From NCBI GenBank assembly GCA_024636295.1, contig JAGXHI010000038.1, positions 62,001 through 126,000 of the forward strand: 64,000 nt of DNA. Direction: 5' to 3'. The position numbers and the translations under genes are program-made. The DNA is from Desulfuromonadales bacterium. GTDB lineage: Bacteria > Desulfobacterota > Desulfuromonadia > Desulfuromonadales > JAGXHI01. The stretch's first letter is position 1. Each line of letters begins with the position of its first letter. Shown here piece after piece: positions 15,233 through 23,439 of this stretch. The notes under the pieces were generated by a model, which worked only from the letters and a program-made list of their open reading frames with translations, had not been told where the DNA came from and did not search any database.

Positions 15233-17551
15233 TCAGCCCTCCTTTCTTGCTTCGGACAGCAGGCGGATGAGCCGCGGCGGGTTGATGGGCGTTTCGGTGA
15301 CCCGGATACCCACGGCGTCATAGACAGCGTTCGCAAAAGCAGGCGCGGTGGGGATGGTGACCGGCTCTCCAAGGCCCTTGGCGCCGCTCGAATTCGCCTC
15401 GGGGTCAGACATGTCGATCGCAACCGAAACCATTTCCGGGGGTACATCCAGTGCGGTGGGCAGCTTGTAATCGTGCCAGTTTCTGTTCACCATCTTACCC
15501 GTCTGCCGAGCATCCAGCACACGGAACTCCGTGGCGCCCAGACCGATTCCCATCGTGATTCCACCGAAAACCTGATTGTCGAACGTCATACGGTTCATCA
15601 CCCTGCCGCTTTCGTTGGCGCCGAGATAACGGAGGATGCGGACCTCGCCGGTCCGCGTGTTCACTTCTACCTCGCAGAACTGGGCGGCGAAGGGATTGAC
15701 CGTCTTCTTTTCGGGATTGGGCCCGCGATACCCGATCCCGACAACCTCTCCCCGTTTCTTCAGCCTGGTGATGTCGGTGATGCGGACCGATCGGGAGGTA
15801 TCGGAAGCGACTACGATTTCGGCGCTCCTGTATTCCAACTCTCCGGGGTCCGCCTCCAGGTCCTCGGCGGCCATCTCCAGCAGCTTTCTCTTGACGTCGA
15901 TGGCGGCCGCGCGCACCGCCGGGGCCTCGGTGGGAACCGTTTTGCTCCCTCCGCTCGGTGTCGCGTACTGGGTGGTTCCCGTGTCGGCGTTTTCGATCTG
16001 GATGAGGTCGGGTTTTATGCCCAGCTCCTCACCCACCACCATGGCCATGATGGTCTTGGTGCCGGTTCCGATATCGCTCGCCCCCATGTTGAGGTTGACG
16101 CTGCCGTCGGAGAAAAGCTTGACGATGACGGTGGACGGCGGGCTTCCCGCCCCGGCGAACCAGAGACAGCTCGCCATTCCTACCCCACGGCGAAGATGTC
16201 CCTCCTTTCCTGTAGATTTCCTGCGGATCTCCTCCCAGCCGAACTCTTCGGCGCCCCGCACCAGGCATTCGCGCAGGCCGGTGGTGGTGTAGGGGGGATT
16301 TCCCTCCCGTCCCTGGCTCACTTCGGGAATGTTCTTCAGGCGAAGCTGAACCGGATCCATATCGATCTCTTGGGCCAGGGCATCCATCATCTGCTCCAGC
16401 GCCCAGGAGGCCTGGGGATGGCCCGGCGCCCGGAAGGGTCTGGCCGGACCGGCATTGATATAGACGTCGGTCACCTCCGTGCGCACGTTGGGGCAGAGAT
16501 AAAGATCTCGGATGAGCCAGTCGAGCAGGGAAGTGCCCCCAGCGGGATAAGCGCCTCCGGTGCCGAGGCCCGAGAAAGAGAGGGCGGTGAGGGTCCCGTC
16601 CTTCTTCGCTCCCGCTTTCATTTTCATGCGGGTGGGCGGACGGTTGCCAACGGCAAGGAACGTCTCTTCCCGCGTGAGGAAAAGTTTGACGGGACGGGCG
16701 GCCTTTTTGGCCAGGACAGCGGCTATGACCGTGTATTTTCCCGCCTGCAGCTTGCTGCCGAATCCACCGCCCAGGTAATGTCCGATAACCCGCACCTTCG
16801 AGAGCGGCAGGCCAAGCACCTGCGCCAGTCGGGACTGGACAGCGTAGACGCCCTGGGTCGACTCCCATACGTTGAGCCGGTCGCCATCCCAGGAGGCCAC
16901 GCAGCCATGAAGCTCCAGGGGAGTGTGAAGCTCGCAGGCGGTGGTGTATTCCGCCTCCAGAACCACATCCGCCTCCGAAAAACCTTTTTCCACATCTCCC
17001 CGCTCGTGGGTCTCGCTCTTGACCTTGTTTCCCCCGGAGTGGATCTTCGTCGCTCTGGAATCGAGGGCCTTGTTTTCCTCGACCAGAAAAGGAAGAATCT
17101 CGTATTCTACGTCCACAGCCCGGGCGGCGTCCCAGGCCTGGTAATAGGTATCCGCCGCTACCGCCGCCACAGTTTCCCCCTCGAAACGGCAGTGGGGATC
17201 GAACAGTTTCGTTTTCACTTTCCCTGAATACGGCCACTGCAGGTCGGCGCCGGAGGAGTTGCCGGAGATCACGGCGCGTACCCCCGGCATTTTTTCCGCC
17301 CTGGAGGTGTCCACTTTTTTCACCTGCGCATGGGGATGGGGACAGCGAACGATCGCTCCGTAAATCATTCCCGGCAGAACCTCATCGGATGGATATACGG
17401 CCGTGCCGCTGACCCTCTCATAGCCATCGACCCGCGGCCGCGGCTCTCCTATGACTCGTGTTTTGCCCCAGGGCTTCGGCTCCTCGCCCGCCGGAGGTGT
17501 CTCCGGCACGGCAATCCCCTTGACGTAATACATATCTTTTTCTTCGGCCAT
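15233..17551 (-). CDS. Molybdenum hydroxylase catalytic subunit (xanthine dehydrogenase/aldehyde oxidoreductase family)
   Basis: The 772-residue subunit has both Mo-binding domains: RVDGYERVSGTAVYPSD at the start, the molybdopterin loop GGGFGSKL near 250, ARPFRAPGHPQASW, MGASDIGTGTKT, and the C-terminal GAKGLGEPVTIPTAPAFANAVYDA containing the catalytic Glu. It hydroxylates an aldehyde or N-heterocycle with water-derived oxygen. Length and order match PaoC/XdhA-type subunits. ATG 17551 overlaps the small-subunit TGA by one base. The substrate is not predictable; the Tat-exported partner suggests a periplasmic aldehyde dehydrogenase. Confidence 0.92.
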   Translation of the reverse strand: MAEEKDMYYVKGIAVPETPPAGEEPKPWGKTRVIGEPRPRVDGYERVSGTAVYPSDEVLPGMIYGAIVRCPHPHAQVKKVDTSRAEKMPGVRAVISGNSSGADLQWPYSGKVKTKLFDPHCRFEGETVAAVAADTYYQAWDAARAVDVEYEILPFLVEENKALDSRATKIHSGGNKVKSETHERGDVEKGFSEADVVLEAEYTTACELHTPLELHGCVASWDGDRLNVWESTQGVYAVQSRLAQVLGLPLSKVRVIGHYLGGGFGSKLQAGKYTVIAAVLAKKAARPVKLFLTREETFLAVGNRPPTRMKMKAGAKKDGTLTALSFSGLGTGGAYPAGGTSLLDWLIRDLYLCPNVRTEVTDVYINAGPARPFRAPGHPQASWALEQMMDALAQEIDMDPVQLRLKNIPEVSQGREGNPPYTTTGLRECLVRGAEEFGWEEIRRKSTGKEGHLRRGVGMASCLWFAGAGSPPSTVIVKLFSDGSVNLNMGASDIGTGTKTIMAMVVGEELGIKPDLIQIENADTGTTQYATPSGGSKTVPTEAPAVRAAAIDVKRKLLEMAAEDLEADPGELEYRSAEIVVASDTSRSVRITDITRLKKRGEVVGIGYRGPNPEKKTVNPFAAQFCEVEVNTRTGEVRILRYLGANESGRVMNRMTFDNQVFGGITMGIGLGATEFRVLDARQTGKMVNRNWHDYKLPTALDVPPEMVSVAIDMSDPEANSSGAKGLGEPVTIPTAPAFANAVYDAVGIRVTETPINPPRLIRLLSEARKEG

Positions 17552-18186
17552 CACGCACCTCCCTGGCCGCGCCGGTCCGAGGCCTTTTGCGCCGCGCGGA
17601 AGATATTCACGTAAGCCCCGCAGCGGCAGAGATTCCCGCTGACTCCCCTCCGGATCTCCTCCATGCTTGGCCGGGGCGTCTCCCGAAGCAGCCCTTCCAC
17701 CGCCATGATCTGTCCGGGAGTGCAGTAACCGCACTGGTAGGCGTCCTCCGCGAGGAAGGCTTGCTGGACAGGCCCGAGATCCTCGCCCCTCATAAGCCCT
17801 TCCAGTGTGGTGATCCTGCATCCTTCGGCTTCCACCGCCAGGGTCAGGCAGGCGTAGCGCGGAACATCATCGATCAGCACCGTGCAGGCGCCGCACTCTC
17901 CTCGCCCGCAGCCGAATTTGGTTCCCGTCAGATCCAGGTGTTCGCGCAAAACATAGAGAAGAGGCCAGCGGGGCTCGACCAGAAGTCGATAGCTCTTCCC
18001 GTTGATGTTCAGATTCACCCGGGCCATCTCCTCAGGGTTCATGACCTGGTTTTCGGCGGCGTGTCCCGCGGATACCCGCCCGGAGACGGCCACGGCCATG
18101 GCGCCCACGCTCACCGTGGTGATGAATCCGCGGCGGGACACTTCAGGGCGACACGAGCAGTTCTTCTCCTTTTTTTCTTCGGTCAT
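17551..18186 (-). CDS. Tat-exported [2Fe-2S] subunit of molybdenum hydroxylase (PaoA type)
   Basis: The 211-residue protein begins with a twin-arginine signal (EVSRRGFITTVSVGAMAVAVSG). It carries two [2Fe-2S] sites: the plant-type site KFGCGRGECGACTVLIDD with a later C, and the helical site QCGYCTPGQIMA with GNLCRCGAY. This is the small subunit of xanthine-dehydrogenase-family enzymes, and the Tat signal would carry the folded, cofactor-loaded complex to the periplasm, as for PaoABC. GGAGGG lies 9 bases before ATG 18186, and the frame upstream of it is not family-like. First gene of the three-subunit operon. Confidence 0.92.
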   Translation of the reverse strand: MTEEKKEKNCSCRPEVSRRGFITTVSVGAMAVAVSGRVSAGHAAENQVMNPEEMARVNLNINGKSYRLLVEPRWPLLYVLREHLDLTGTKFGCGRGECGACTVLIDDVPRYACLTLAVEAEGCRITTLEGLMRGEDLGPVQQAFLAEDAYQCGYCTPGQIMAVEGLLRETPRPSMEEIRRGVSGNLCRCGAYVNIFRAAQKASDRRGQGGA

Positions 18187-18416
18187 GGCGATTACCCTCC
18201 TTTTAGGACGTAATTCCAAGATTAGGCCGGATTTTCTTCTTGTCAAACCTGCAGACCGACAACCGGCGTGGTTTGCGTGCGAAGGGTTGGAAAAGTGATG
18301 CAGGATGGGAGGCAAAAACGAATAAAAAAAAGGTAGGTCGGTGGCGGATCAGGGAAGCTTCCTTTAGAATGAAAGGAGGCGACAGTAGGAAAGGATCATC
18401 AGGCGGGAGAAGCTTC

Positions 18417-18629
18417 ATGGGTGACTTAAACGTGCAGGACAACCATTATAACTACTGTACTCTTCCCGAGGAACATCGAGATCACATTTGCCATCTGATG
18501 GATCGGGGAATGACTGCCGAGATCCGGCAGCGAACAGAAAATCCCAAATTTTTTTGTGGGAACTGCGGCGCAGTGGCCAATGCAATAGAAGATCTCTGTA
18601 ATCCCAGGCCGCTGAAAGACCCGGGATAG
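18417..18629 (+). CDS. Small Cys-containing hypothetical protein
   Basis: A 70-residue product preceded by GGGAG and then ATG 18417. It has YNYCTL, DHICHLMDRG and FCGNCGAVANAIEDLCNP, with CxxC and a further Cys, so it could bind zinc or a small Fe-S centre. I do not recognise the family. It diverges from the molybdenum hydroxylase operon, and the 230 bases between them hold no gene. Confidence 0.55.
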   Translation: MGDLNVQDNHYNYCTLPEEHRDHICHLMDRGMTAEIRQRTENPKFFCGNCGAVANAIEDLCNPRPLKDPG

Positions 18630-18722
18630 GTTCGCAAACGGGAGCTGGTCAAATCTTTATCCCGCTTTTGGAACACCGGAGATGAGCCGTGAACGAGCGG
18701 CAAACAGGATGGCTAGGAATTC

Positions 18723-18935
18723 GTGATGCGCCAGAGGTGGGGAGGTTTGCTGTTTCTGCACTGGCCGGTCCCGTCGGAAAGCCGGTCGCTCGAAATCAAT
18801 GTTCCCACTTACGTCCGTCTGGGGAATTTATCGGGAATCTGGTTTTGTCTCTGGATGCCGCCAACCCACTGGTGGTTTACGGCGCCCGTGTGTCGGCGGA
18901 TTTTCTGTCTTGTTTTCCCATTGTTTCCATGATAA
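18723..18935 (+). pseudogene. Decayed DUF2071 (YqjF-like) gene
   Basis: One frame from 18723 reads MRQRWGGLLFLHWPVPSES, the exact style of the DUF2071 N-terminus. It then jumps, with most of the middle missing, to LEINVPTYVRLGN, and a shift by one frame gives LSLDAANPLVVYGAR, the family's following block. So the gene has lost an internal segment and acquired a frameshift. Nothing recognisable follows it before tadA. Confidence 0.65.
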
Positions 18936-18995
18936 AAAAACAGGTTCCGAACGATAAGGGACTTCCTCAGGGGAGGATCTGCCGCTAAGCATCTG

Positions 18996-19496
18996 ATGCT
19001 ATCCGTGATTTCTGAAGACGCACACAATGGCTTCATGCAGGAGGCCCTGCTGGAAGCCGAAGCCGCCGCACGCTTGGGCGAGGTTCCCATCGGGGCGGTC
19101 ATCGTTACGGATGGAAGGATCATTTCGCGGGCTCACAACCTGAGGGAAACCCTGCAGGACCCCGTCGCCCACGCCGAGATGATCGCCATCCGGCAGGCGG
19201 CCGAGGACCTCGGATCCTGGCGGCTGCTGGACAGCACGCTGTACGTAACCCTGGAACCCTGCACCATGTGCATGGGGGCGGTCATCCTGGCCCGGATTCC
19301 TCACCTCGTATTCGGCTGCCGCGATCCGCGCGCCGGTGCGGTCGGCTCCATTTATGATTTTTCCGTGGATGAACGCTTCAACCATCGGGTGGAAGTCACC
19401 GAAGGGATTCTCGTTGGCGAGTGCAGCGAATTGCTGACTGGTTTCTTCCGGAGACTGCGAGAGCAGAAAAAACGGTTTAAAGAACAAATCAGATAA
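18996..19496 (+). CDS. tadA: tRNA-specific adenosine deaminase
   Basis: This 166-residue zinc deaminase converts adenosine 34 to inosine in tRNA-Arg. It shows HAEMIAIRQA with the catalytic Glu and PCTMCMGAVI with the two zinc cysteines, plus GCRDPRAGAVGS near 110, typical of TadA. The start is uncertain: ATG 18996 has GGGGAGG about 20 bases upstream, and ATG 19036 (MQEALLEAE) is an alternative. tRNA-Ser(CGA) begins 6 bases after its stop, so tadA and the tRNA are probably co-transcribed. Confidence 0.93.
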   Translation: MLSVISEDAHNGFMQEALLEAEAAARLGEVPIGAVIVTDGRIISRAHNLRETLQDPVAHAEMIAIRQAAEDLGSWRLLDSTLYVTLEPCTMCMGAVILARIPHLVFGCRDPRAGAVGSIYDFSVDERFNHRVEVTEGILVGECSELLTGFFRRLREQKKRFKEQIR

Positions 19497-19502
19497 CCCT
19501 TT

Positions 19503-19590
19503 GGAGGGGTGTCCGAGAGGTCGAAGGTGACAGACTCGAAATCTGTTGTACCGCAAGGTACCGTGGGTTCGAATCCCACCCCCTCCGCCA
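19503..19590 (+). tRNA. tRNA-Ser (anticodon CGA)
   Basis: Acceptor GGAGGGG pairs with CCCCTCC, followed by G and encoded CCA (19588-19590). The anticodon arm ACAGA-CTCGAAA-TCTGT gives anticodon CGA, which reads UCG. The long variable arm (TTGTACCGCAAGGTACC) and the T-loop TTCGAAT are typical of serine tRNA. Its 3' end is the attachment site of the island that follows. Confidence 0.95.
19565..19582 (+). repeat. Left attachment-site candidate (18 bp of tRNA-Ser 3' end)
   Basis: GGGTTCGAATCCCACCCC here is repeated exactly at 25400-25417, near the right end of the foreign DNA. It covers the T-arm, a usual crossover site for tyrosine integrases. Confidence 0.6.
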
Positions 19591-19612
19591 TTAAAAACAG
19601 GTAGTTAGGGAG

Positions 19613-19635
19613 AACTTTCCTGGAACTTTCCTGGA
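19613..19635. repeat. AACTTTCCTGG direct-repeat box, left copy
   Basis: Two tandem AACTTTCCTGG units lie here, and a 22/23 identical copy lies at 25252-25274 beside the right att-like site. Its place between tRNA and integrase suggests integrase arm-binding sites or another end-marker of the element. Confidence 0.55.
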
Positions 19636-19636
19636 G

Positions 19637-19680
19637 CGAACGGCCGCTTCGAGCCATCGGAGTGGCCGTTCGTCTTTTAT
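19637..19680 (+). terminator. Probable terminator after tRNA-Ser
   Basis: CGAACGGCC at 19637 and GGCCGTTCG ending near 19672 form a 9-bp stem, followed by TCTTTTAT. It would end tadA/tRNA transcription, and it lies just past the end of the integrase remnant on the other strand. Confidence 0.6.
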
Positions 19681-20050
19681 TCCCCCCAGTAATCCTCACC
19701 ATAATATTCCATAACCGCCTGACGGTCTCTTTCCAAAAAGTTGACATATTTTCCGTACACTCGATCAACCAATTCCTTGTTCTCGTGCCCCATCAGACCA
19801 ATGATTCGCTGCTTGTCGATGCCCTTGAGTTCCAAATAGGCCACAAAACAATGCCTGAGACCGTATGGGACGTGAGGTTCTATACCGACTTTGTCGCATG
19901 CCTTTTGCCAGGCCTCCCTGAATTCCCGGTTCCTGAAAAGCTGACCATCCTTCCTGAGAAATACAAAAATCGAATCCGGATTTTGTCTGGTAGCCGCGTC
20001 AATTGCTCTGTTCAGGGCATTTGTAAGACTTTCTCGTTGTGCCAACCAGG
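19677..20050 (-). pseudogene. Tyrosine integrase, C-terminal remnant (copy 1)
   Basis: The minus-strand frame encodes only the catalytic C-terminal part of a tyrosine recombinase. HVPYGLRHCFVAYLELKG holds the Arg-x-x-His box, IIGLMGHENKELVDRVYGKYV holds the second His and the Tyr nucleophile region, and the protein ends GEDYWGE. The N-terminal arm- and core-binding domains and the first catalytic Arg are missing: homology stops near 20050, where the PrlF/YhaV promoter begins. It lies beside tRNA-Ser in the orientation usual for integrases of tRNA-targeted islands. It cannot be active alone. Confidence 0.85.
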
Positions 20051-20092
20051 TAATGCATTTGCATTGACAAGACAATGCGCCTGCATTACAAT
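20051..20092 (+). promoter_or_regulatory. prlF-yhaV promoter inside a nested palindromic operator
   Basis: TTGACA (20064-20069), 17 bases, TACAAT (20087-20092) make a near-consensus sigma-70 promoter. It is covered by a perfect dyad: TAATGCA-3-GCATTG (20051-20066), 6 bases, CAATGC-3-TGCATTA (20073-20088). Autorepression by PrlF-YhaV, as in E. coli, would act here (inference). Confidence 0.8.
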
Positions 20093-20123
20093 TAGCTCAA
20101 AGATCTGAACCGGAGGTAACACG

Positions 20124-20456
20124 ATGGCCACTTATCTTAAAACAGAATCAACTCTGACTGATCGTTATCAGACCACCGTGCCGGAAATGGTTCGCCAAGC
20201 ACTCAATCTCGGCAAGCGTGACAAGATCCGGTACACGATCCGGCCCAATGGCCAAGTGATCCTTTCTCGCGGTCCCAAGGCTCCTGAGCAAGATGACCCG
20301 GCGCTTGAGCCGTTTCTCGACTTCCTTGCGCACGATATCGCCAGCCATCCGGAACGGCTTCAGGCGGTCGACGCCGGACTGGTCGAACGTTTACAGACCC
20401 TGGTCGGCGCGGCAGAGGTGGATCTCGATGCTCCTCTCTCGGATGAAGACGAATGA
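20124..20456 (+). CDS. prlF: PrlF family antitoxin (AbrB-like)
   Basis: The 110-residue protein has an N-terminal AbrB/SpoVT-type DNA-binding fold with STLTDRYQTTVPEMVRQAL and KIRYTIRPNGQVILSR, as in PrlF/SohA. In E. coli PrlF neutralises the YhaV toxin and represses the operon. A GGAGG box lies 7 bases before the ATG. Its stop overlaps the toxin start as ATGA. The acidic tail (LDAPLSDEDE) is the usual toxin-contacting end. Confidence 0.88.
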   Translation: MATYLKTESTLTDRYQTTVPEMVRQALNLGKRDKIRYTIRPNGQVILSRGPKAPEQDDPALEPFLDFLAHDIASHPERLQAVDAGLVERLQTLVGAAEVDLDAPLSDEDE

Positions 20457-20962
20457 CGGGCAAGGTGTCGCCCCTTGTCGTCAACGGATGGACGATCTTG
20501 GCGCATCCACTTTTTCTTGACCAGCTTGAGACGCTGAATCGTCAGGTGGAGGCCCGCAAGAAGAAAGATCCTAACAACTACCTCAAGAAAAACGCCGCAA
20601 AGCGTCTCGCCGCCATTAATAAACTGGCCTTTGAAGTGATACCCCAGGACCCGTCAAGGCCCGAATACCGGCAAGGCCATACACTGGGCGAGGCGCATAG
20701 GCATTGGTTTCGAGCCAGCTTCTTTCAACAGTATCGTTTATTCTACCGTTATCATGCGGCGAGCAAGGTGATCGTCTATGCGTGGGTGAACGACGAGAAC
20801 ACAAAGCGAGCCTATGAAAGCGATGACGATGCCTACCGGGTGTTCCGCAAGATGCTTGAAAGCGGACACCCACCCGGAGACTGGGATCAACTTCTTGCTG
20901 AGGCACGCGTCGCAGCGGCAAGGCTCCAGAGAGTTGCCTCTGGACCCACAGAACCCTTCTAA
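20453..20962 (+). CDS. yhaV: YhaV family ribonuclease toxin
   Basis: The 169-residue toxin matches YhaV over its whole length: NGWTILAHPLFLDQLETL at the start, KKNAAKRLAAINKLAFEVIPQDPSRPEYRQG in the middle, HRHWFRASFFQQYRLFYRY and YAWVNDENTKRAYES near the end, with the His, Arg and Glu residues expected of an RNase of RelE type. It is translationally coupled to the PrlF antitoxin. It looks intact. The 281 bases after it carry no gene I can identify. Confidence 0.9.
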   Translation: MTGKVSPLVVNGWTILAHPLFLDQLETLNRQVEARKKKDPNNYLKKNAAKRLAAINKLAFEVIPQDPSRPEYRQGHTLGEAHRHWFRASFFQQYRLFYRYHAASKVIVYAWVNDENTKRAYESDDDAYRVFRKMLESGHPPGDWDQLLAEARVAAARLQRVASGPTEPF

Positions 20963-21243
20963 TCCGAAACAGACAGTCCCGCTTAAAGTTTCGTCTCCGG
21001 CGCAAGGATTTGTTGCCGGTAGAGCCAAGTTTGACCATCAAGGCCCGGTGTCAATCGGCGTTGAAATTTGACCACCATCGGCGTCGAATTTTGGAAATAG
21101 TTTCCACTGTCAGCATCTCCTTCAGGCAGTCCCTCCTTCAGCAATTTTTCTGCAGGATGAAGGAGGTGCTCGGGGGGTCAATTTTGGATGCCGATTTACA
21201 GAGATGAACCGCAGGACTCCGCCAAACGCCCATTCTTTTTGCA

Positions 21244-22503
21244 TCAACGCTCGATGGAAAACGGGTTCAGGAATTGATGTCCCCACAAAAGATTTTCATC
21301 CACCTGGCTCAGATCAGCATCTTCGCAGACCATCTCCCAATTCTCACGAATGACCGTCTCGATCCGATCGATAACGTCGACAGCGGCCTGTTCGGAAAGC
21401 AGGAAGTGATGTGCTGCGGCAAGGCATGTTTTTAGCTGACTGAAACGGTTCTCGTCGGTAATGAACATGGCCTGGGTCGCTTCATTGCCGGTGCGGCCTT
21501 GCGGGCAGATATCATACGCCGGGGTCAACTTCAGCTCTTTCCCATCCCAAAAAGCCGCATGATTGCGCGCGTGATCATCGGTATTGCCGCACAGGACATT
21601 AAAGACCAGCCGGCCGTAAAGCTCGTTGAGGGTTTCCCTCGGTTCAGCAAACCGATGTCGAATGATCTCCGCGAAGTCTTCATAGCTGGCATAACGCGCC
21701 GTCATGTCGCTCAAGCCGAACAGGGTCAGGGCGGAAACCATGGATTTGCGCGCCCAGCCGGAATCGAGCGGAACTCGGTCGAAGCGCTGAATCAACAAAA
21801 CATCTTTACCGGCAGCTTTAACCAGTTTGACCGGAGCAGCATCCAGCCCTGCCATTGCGGCTAATTTCATGGCAATGTATTCAGCTTTGACGATGCTATA
21901 GACGTCACTGTTAGAAGAAAATTTCGCAATGTACTTAGTGCCTTGTTCTTCTATCAAGGCCTTGGGGCGTGCACCACCGATGGAACTGCCATGAAAGAGC
22001 GCCTGATCCAGTTCGGGGGTTAGGGGCACACCTTTTTCAACCCGTTCGGCGGATTCCAGCAATTCTTCCAGCCCGGCGTTATTGGGAGATCTGGGGATGA
22101 ATTCCGTTGGCGAACGCTGGAAATCGAGCGCACCGATCCGATCGGATCCCGACTCCAACAGATAGGTGAGCTCATCCAGGCGGCCAGTATCCGTATCCCG
22201 ACCTCTCACCCCTAACTGCTTGTTGATGATCACGCGTCGCCCCCAGGCATCGGGCGCGGCATCCCGAATGCAGCTCGGCATCTCCAGGTCGTAGAGCAGG
22301 GGCAAGACCCCGGCCCGCAACGGCAATTCCGGCTCATATATCGGAATGGCAGGGTTCTCGTCGTCTGTGCGATCAAGATAGCTCTTGCCATAATTGAAAT
22401 GAATCGTATTGTCGGCCTCCAGCTTGCCGGCGACGACGGGTTGCGTTTCTCCGGGAAGCCAAATCCAGACATAGGCCTCTTTATTCTGCGGATCAGAAGT
22501 CAT
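21244..22503 (-). CDS. hipA: HipA family serine/threonine kinase toxin (copy 1)
   Basis: The 419-residue protein is full length. It has PELPLRAGVLPLLYDLEMPSC at the N-terminus, the HipA block SIGGARPKALIE near 175 and AKFSS, then the catalytic NTDDHARNHA near 310 and metal-binding AYDICP near 335. HipA toxins phosphorylate aminoacyl-tRNA synthetases and cause growth arrest. It overlaps the upstream HipB-like gene by 11 bases on the minus strand. It lies opposite the prlF-yhaV unit, tail to tail. Confidence 0.9.
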   Translation of the reverse strand: MTSDPQNKEAYVWIWLPGETQPVVAGKLEADNTIHFNYGKSYLDRTDDENPAIPIYEPELPLRAGVLPLLYDLEMPSCIRDAAPDAWGRRVIINKQLGVRGRDTDTGRLDELTYLLESGSDRIGALDFQRSPTEFIPRSPNNAGLEELLESAERVEKGVPLTPELDQALFHGSSIGGARPKALIEEQGTKYIAKFSSNSDVYSIVKAEYIAMKLAAMAGLDAAPVKLVKAAGKDVLLIQRFDRVPLDSGWARKSMVSALTLFGLSDMTARYASYEDFAEIIRHRFAEPRETLNELYGRLVFNVLCGNTDDHARNHAAFWDGKELKLTPAYDICPQGRTGNEATQAMFITDENRFSQLKTCLAAAHHFLLSEQAAVDVIDRIETVIRENWEMVCEDADLSQVDENLLWGHQFLNPFSIER

Positions 22504-22825
22504 CGTCTACAGCCTTTGTCCGGGTTTTGATCCGTTTGGGAAGGAGGGCGATTTTGCTCTGGGTCAGCTCGATGCTGGTTGCAAGCGCCCGGCTGTCCTG
22601 CTCGAAGAGGGGAACGCCTACCAGCGCGGCGACCTCGAAGACGAGTCCGATGGATGGAGACGTTTCACCGGCCTCTATCTTCTGGAGTGTCGCCCTGGAG
22701 ATGCCGGCCCGGGTCGCGAGGTTTTGCTCAGACCATCTGCGGCTTTTGCGCCGGAGCTTGATTTGCTGACCGAGCAAGAAAGCGGCTTCCCTTGCGTATT
22801 TCGAATAGGCTCTTTGTTTCGCCAT
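22493..22825 (-). CDS. hipB: HipB-like XRE-family antitoxin (copy 1)
   Basis: The 110-residue protein carries one helix-turn-helix domain: LGQQIKLRRKSRRWSEQNLATRAGISRATLQKIEAGETSPSI around 18-60, as in Xre/HipB repressors. A basic tail follows. It would bind the operator in its own promoter and neutralise HipA. A sigma-70 promoter with a palindrome over its -10 box lies 55 bases upstream. Confidence 0.85.
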   Translation of the reverse strand: MAKQRAYSKYAREAAFLLGQQIKLRRKSRRWSEQNLATRAGISRATLQKIEAGETSPSIGLVFEVAALVGVPLFEQDSRALATSIELTQSKIALLPKRIKTRTKAVDDDF

Positions 22826-22876
22826 AGTCCACCCATCATGAATTGACCGGAATAATATGCATTAATACTATTAAGG

Positions 22877-22908
22877 ATCATTATAATGGTCATATGTGGA
22901 GACATCAA
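22877..22908 (-). promoter_or_regulatory. Promoter and operator of hipBA copy 1
   Basis: On the minus strand, TTGATG (22908-22903), 17 bases, TATAAT (22885-22880) form a good sigma-70 promoter. The -10 box is centred in a 16-base near-palindrome GATCATTATAATGGTC (22877-22892). A second palindrome, TCACAATTGTGA, lies upstream at 22939-22950. Confidence 0.7.
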
Positions 22909-22950
22909 GAGACAATTACGAATTGAACATAATAATATTCACAATTGTGA

Positions 22951-23292
22951 TTAAAGCCTAATATATTAGTCAATATCTCGGCTGTGCCTTAGTTGGAAGC
23001 GGCACATCCATTGCGGCCAGCGGGCAGAGGGGGCCGGAGCCGAAGGAAAGAAGAGAGATAAATTCCCGTTGTTCTGAGACATCACGAATTTTCATACAGG
23101 GCATACTGCTCTCTTTCCAGGAGTCCGAGATGTTATCTCAAAAGGCAGTCTTAATTGCTCTATGGAAATTTAAGAAAATTATCATAGTTAAGATTTGGCC
23201 ACTGCCCGGTTCGTCTGTTGCAATCCGCCGTTGATTTGCTGGCCCCTGTTTGGGCATTTTCAGATCAGATTAGACGAGAGTGGCCTTCTCTG
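22951..23292. other. Gene-free stretch inside the island
   Basis: I see no reading frame with family-like sequence, no RNA gene and no strong terminator here. The stretch lies between the hipBA-1 promoter and the second integrase remnant and is probably leftover DNA between successive insertions. Confidence 0.4.
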
Positions 23293-23403
23293 CTATTCCT
23301 CCCAGTAGTCCTCACCGAAAAAGTTCTGGATGGCCTGTCGGTCTTTCTCCAGAAAGTTGATACTTTCCGTAGACCCTGTCGATCATTTCCAGGCCGGTTA
23401 CGC
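23293..23403 (-). pseudogene. Tyrosine integrase, C-terminal remnant (copy 2, frameshifted)
   Basis: The minus strand reads EMIDRVYGKY, then after a one-base frame change NFLEKDRQAIQNFFGEDYWEE and a stop at 23293. This is a clear relative, but not a copy, of the end of the first remnant (ELVDRVYGKYVNFLERDRQAV and GEDYWGE). Only about 35 residues of the gene remain. Confidence 0.8.
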
Positions 23404-23439
23404 CCGGCCCGCGAACCACGACTCCCTCGAAGACATTGA

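Noticed and set aside
15473..17227. Plus-strand reading frame of 584 residues
   Set aside because: Lies opposite the catalytic subunit of the Mo hydroxylase and is compositionally typical of an antisense shadow.
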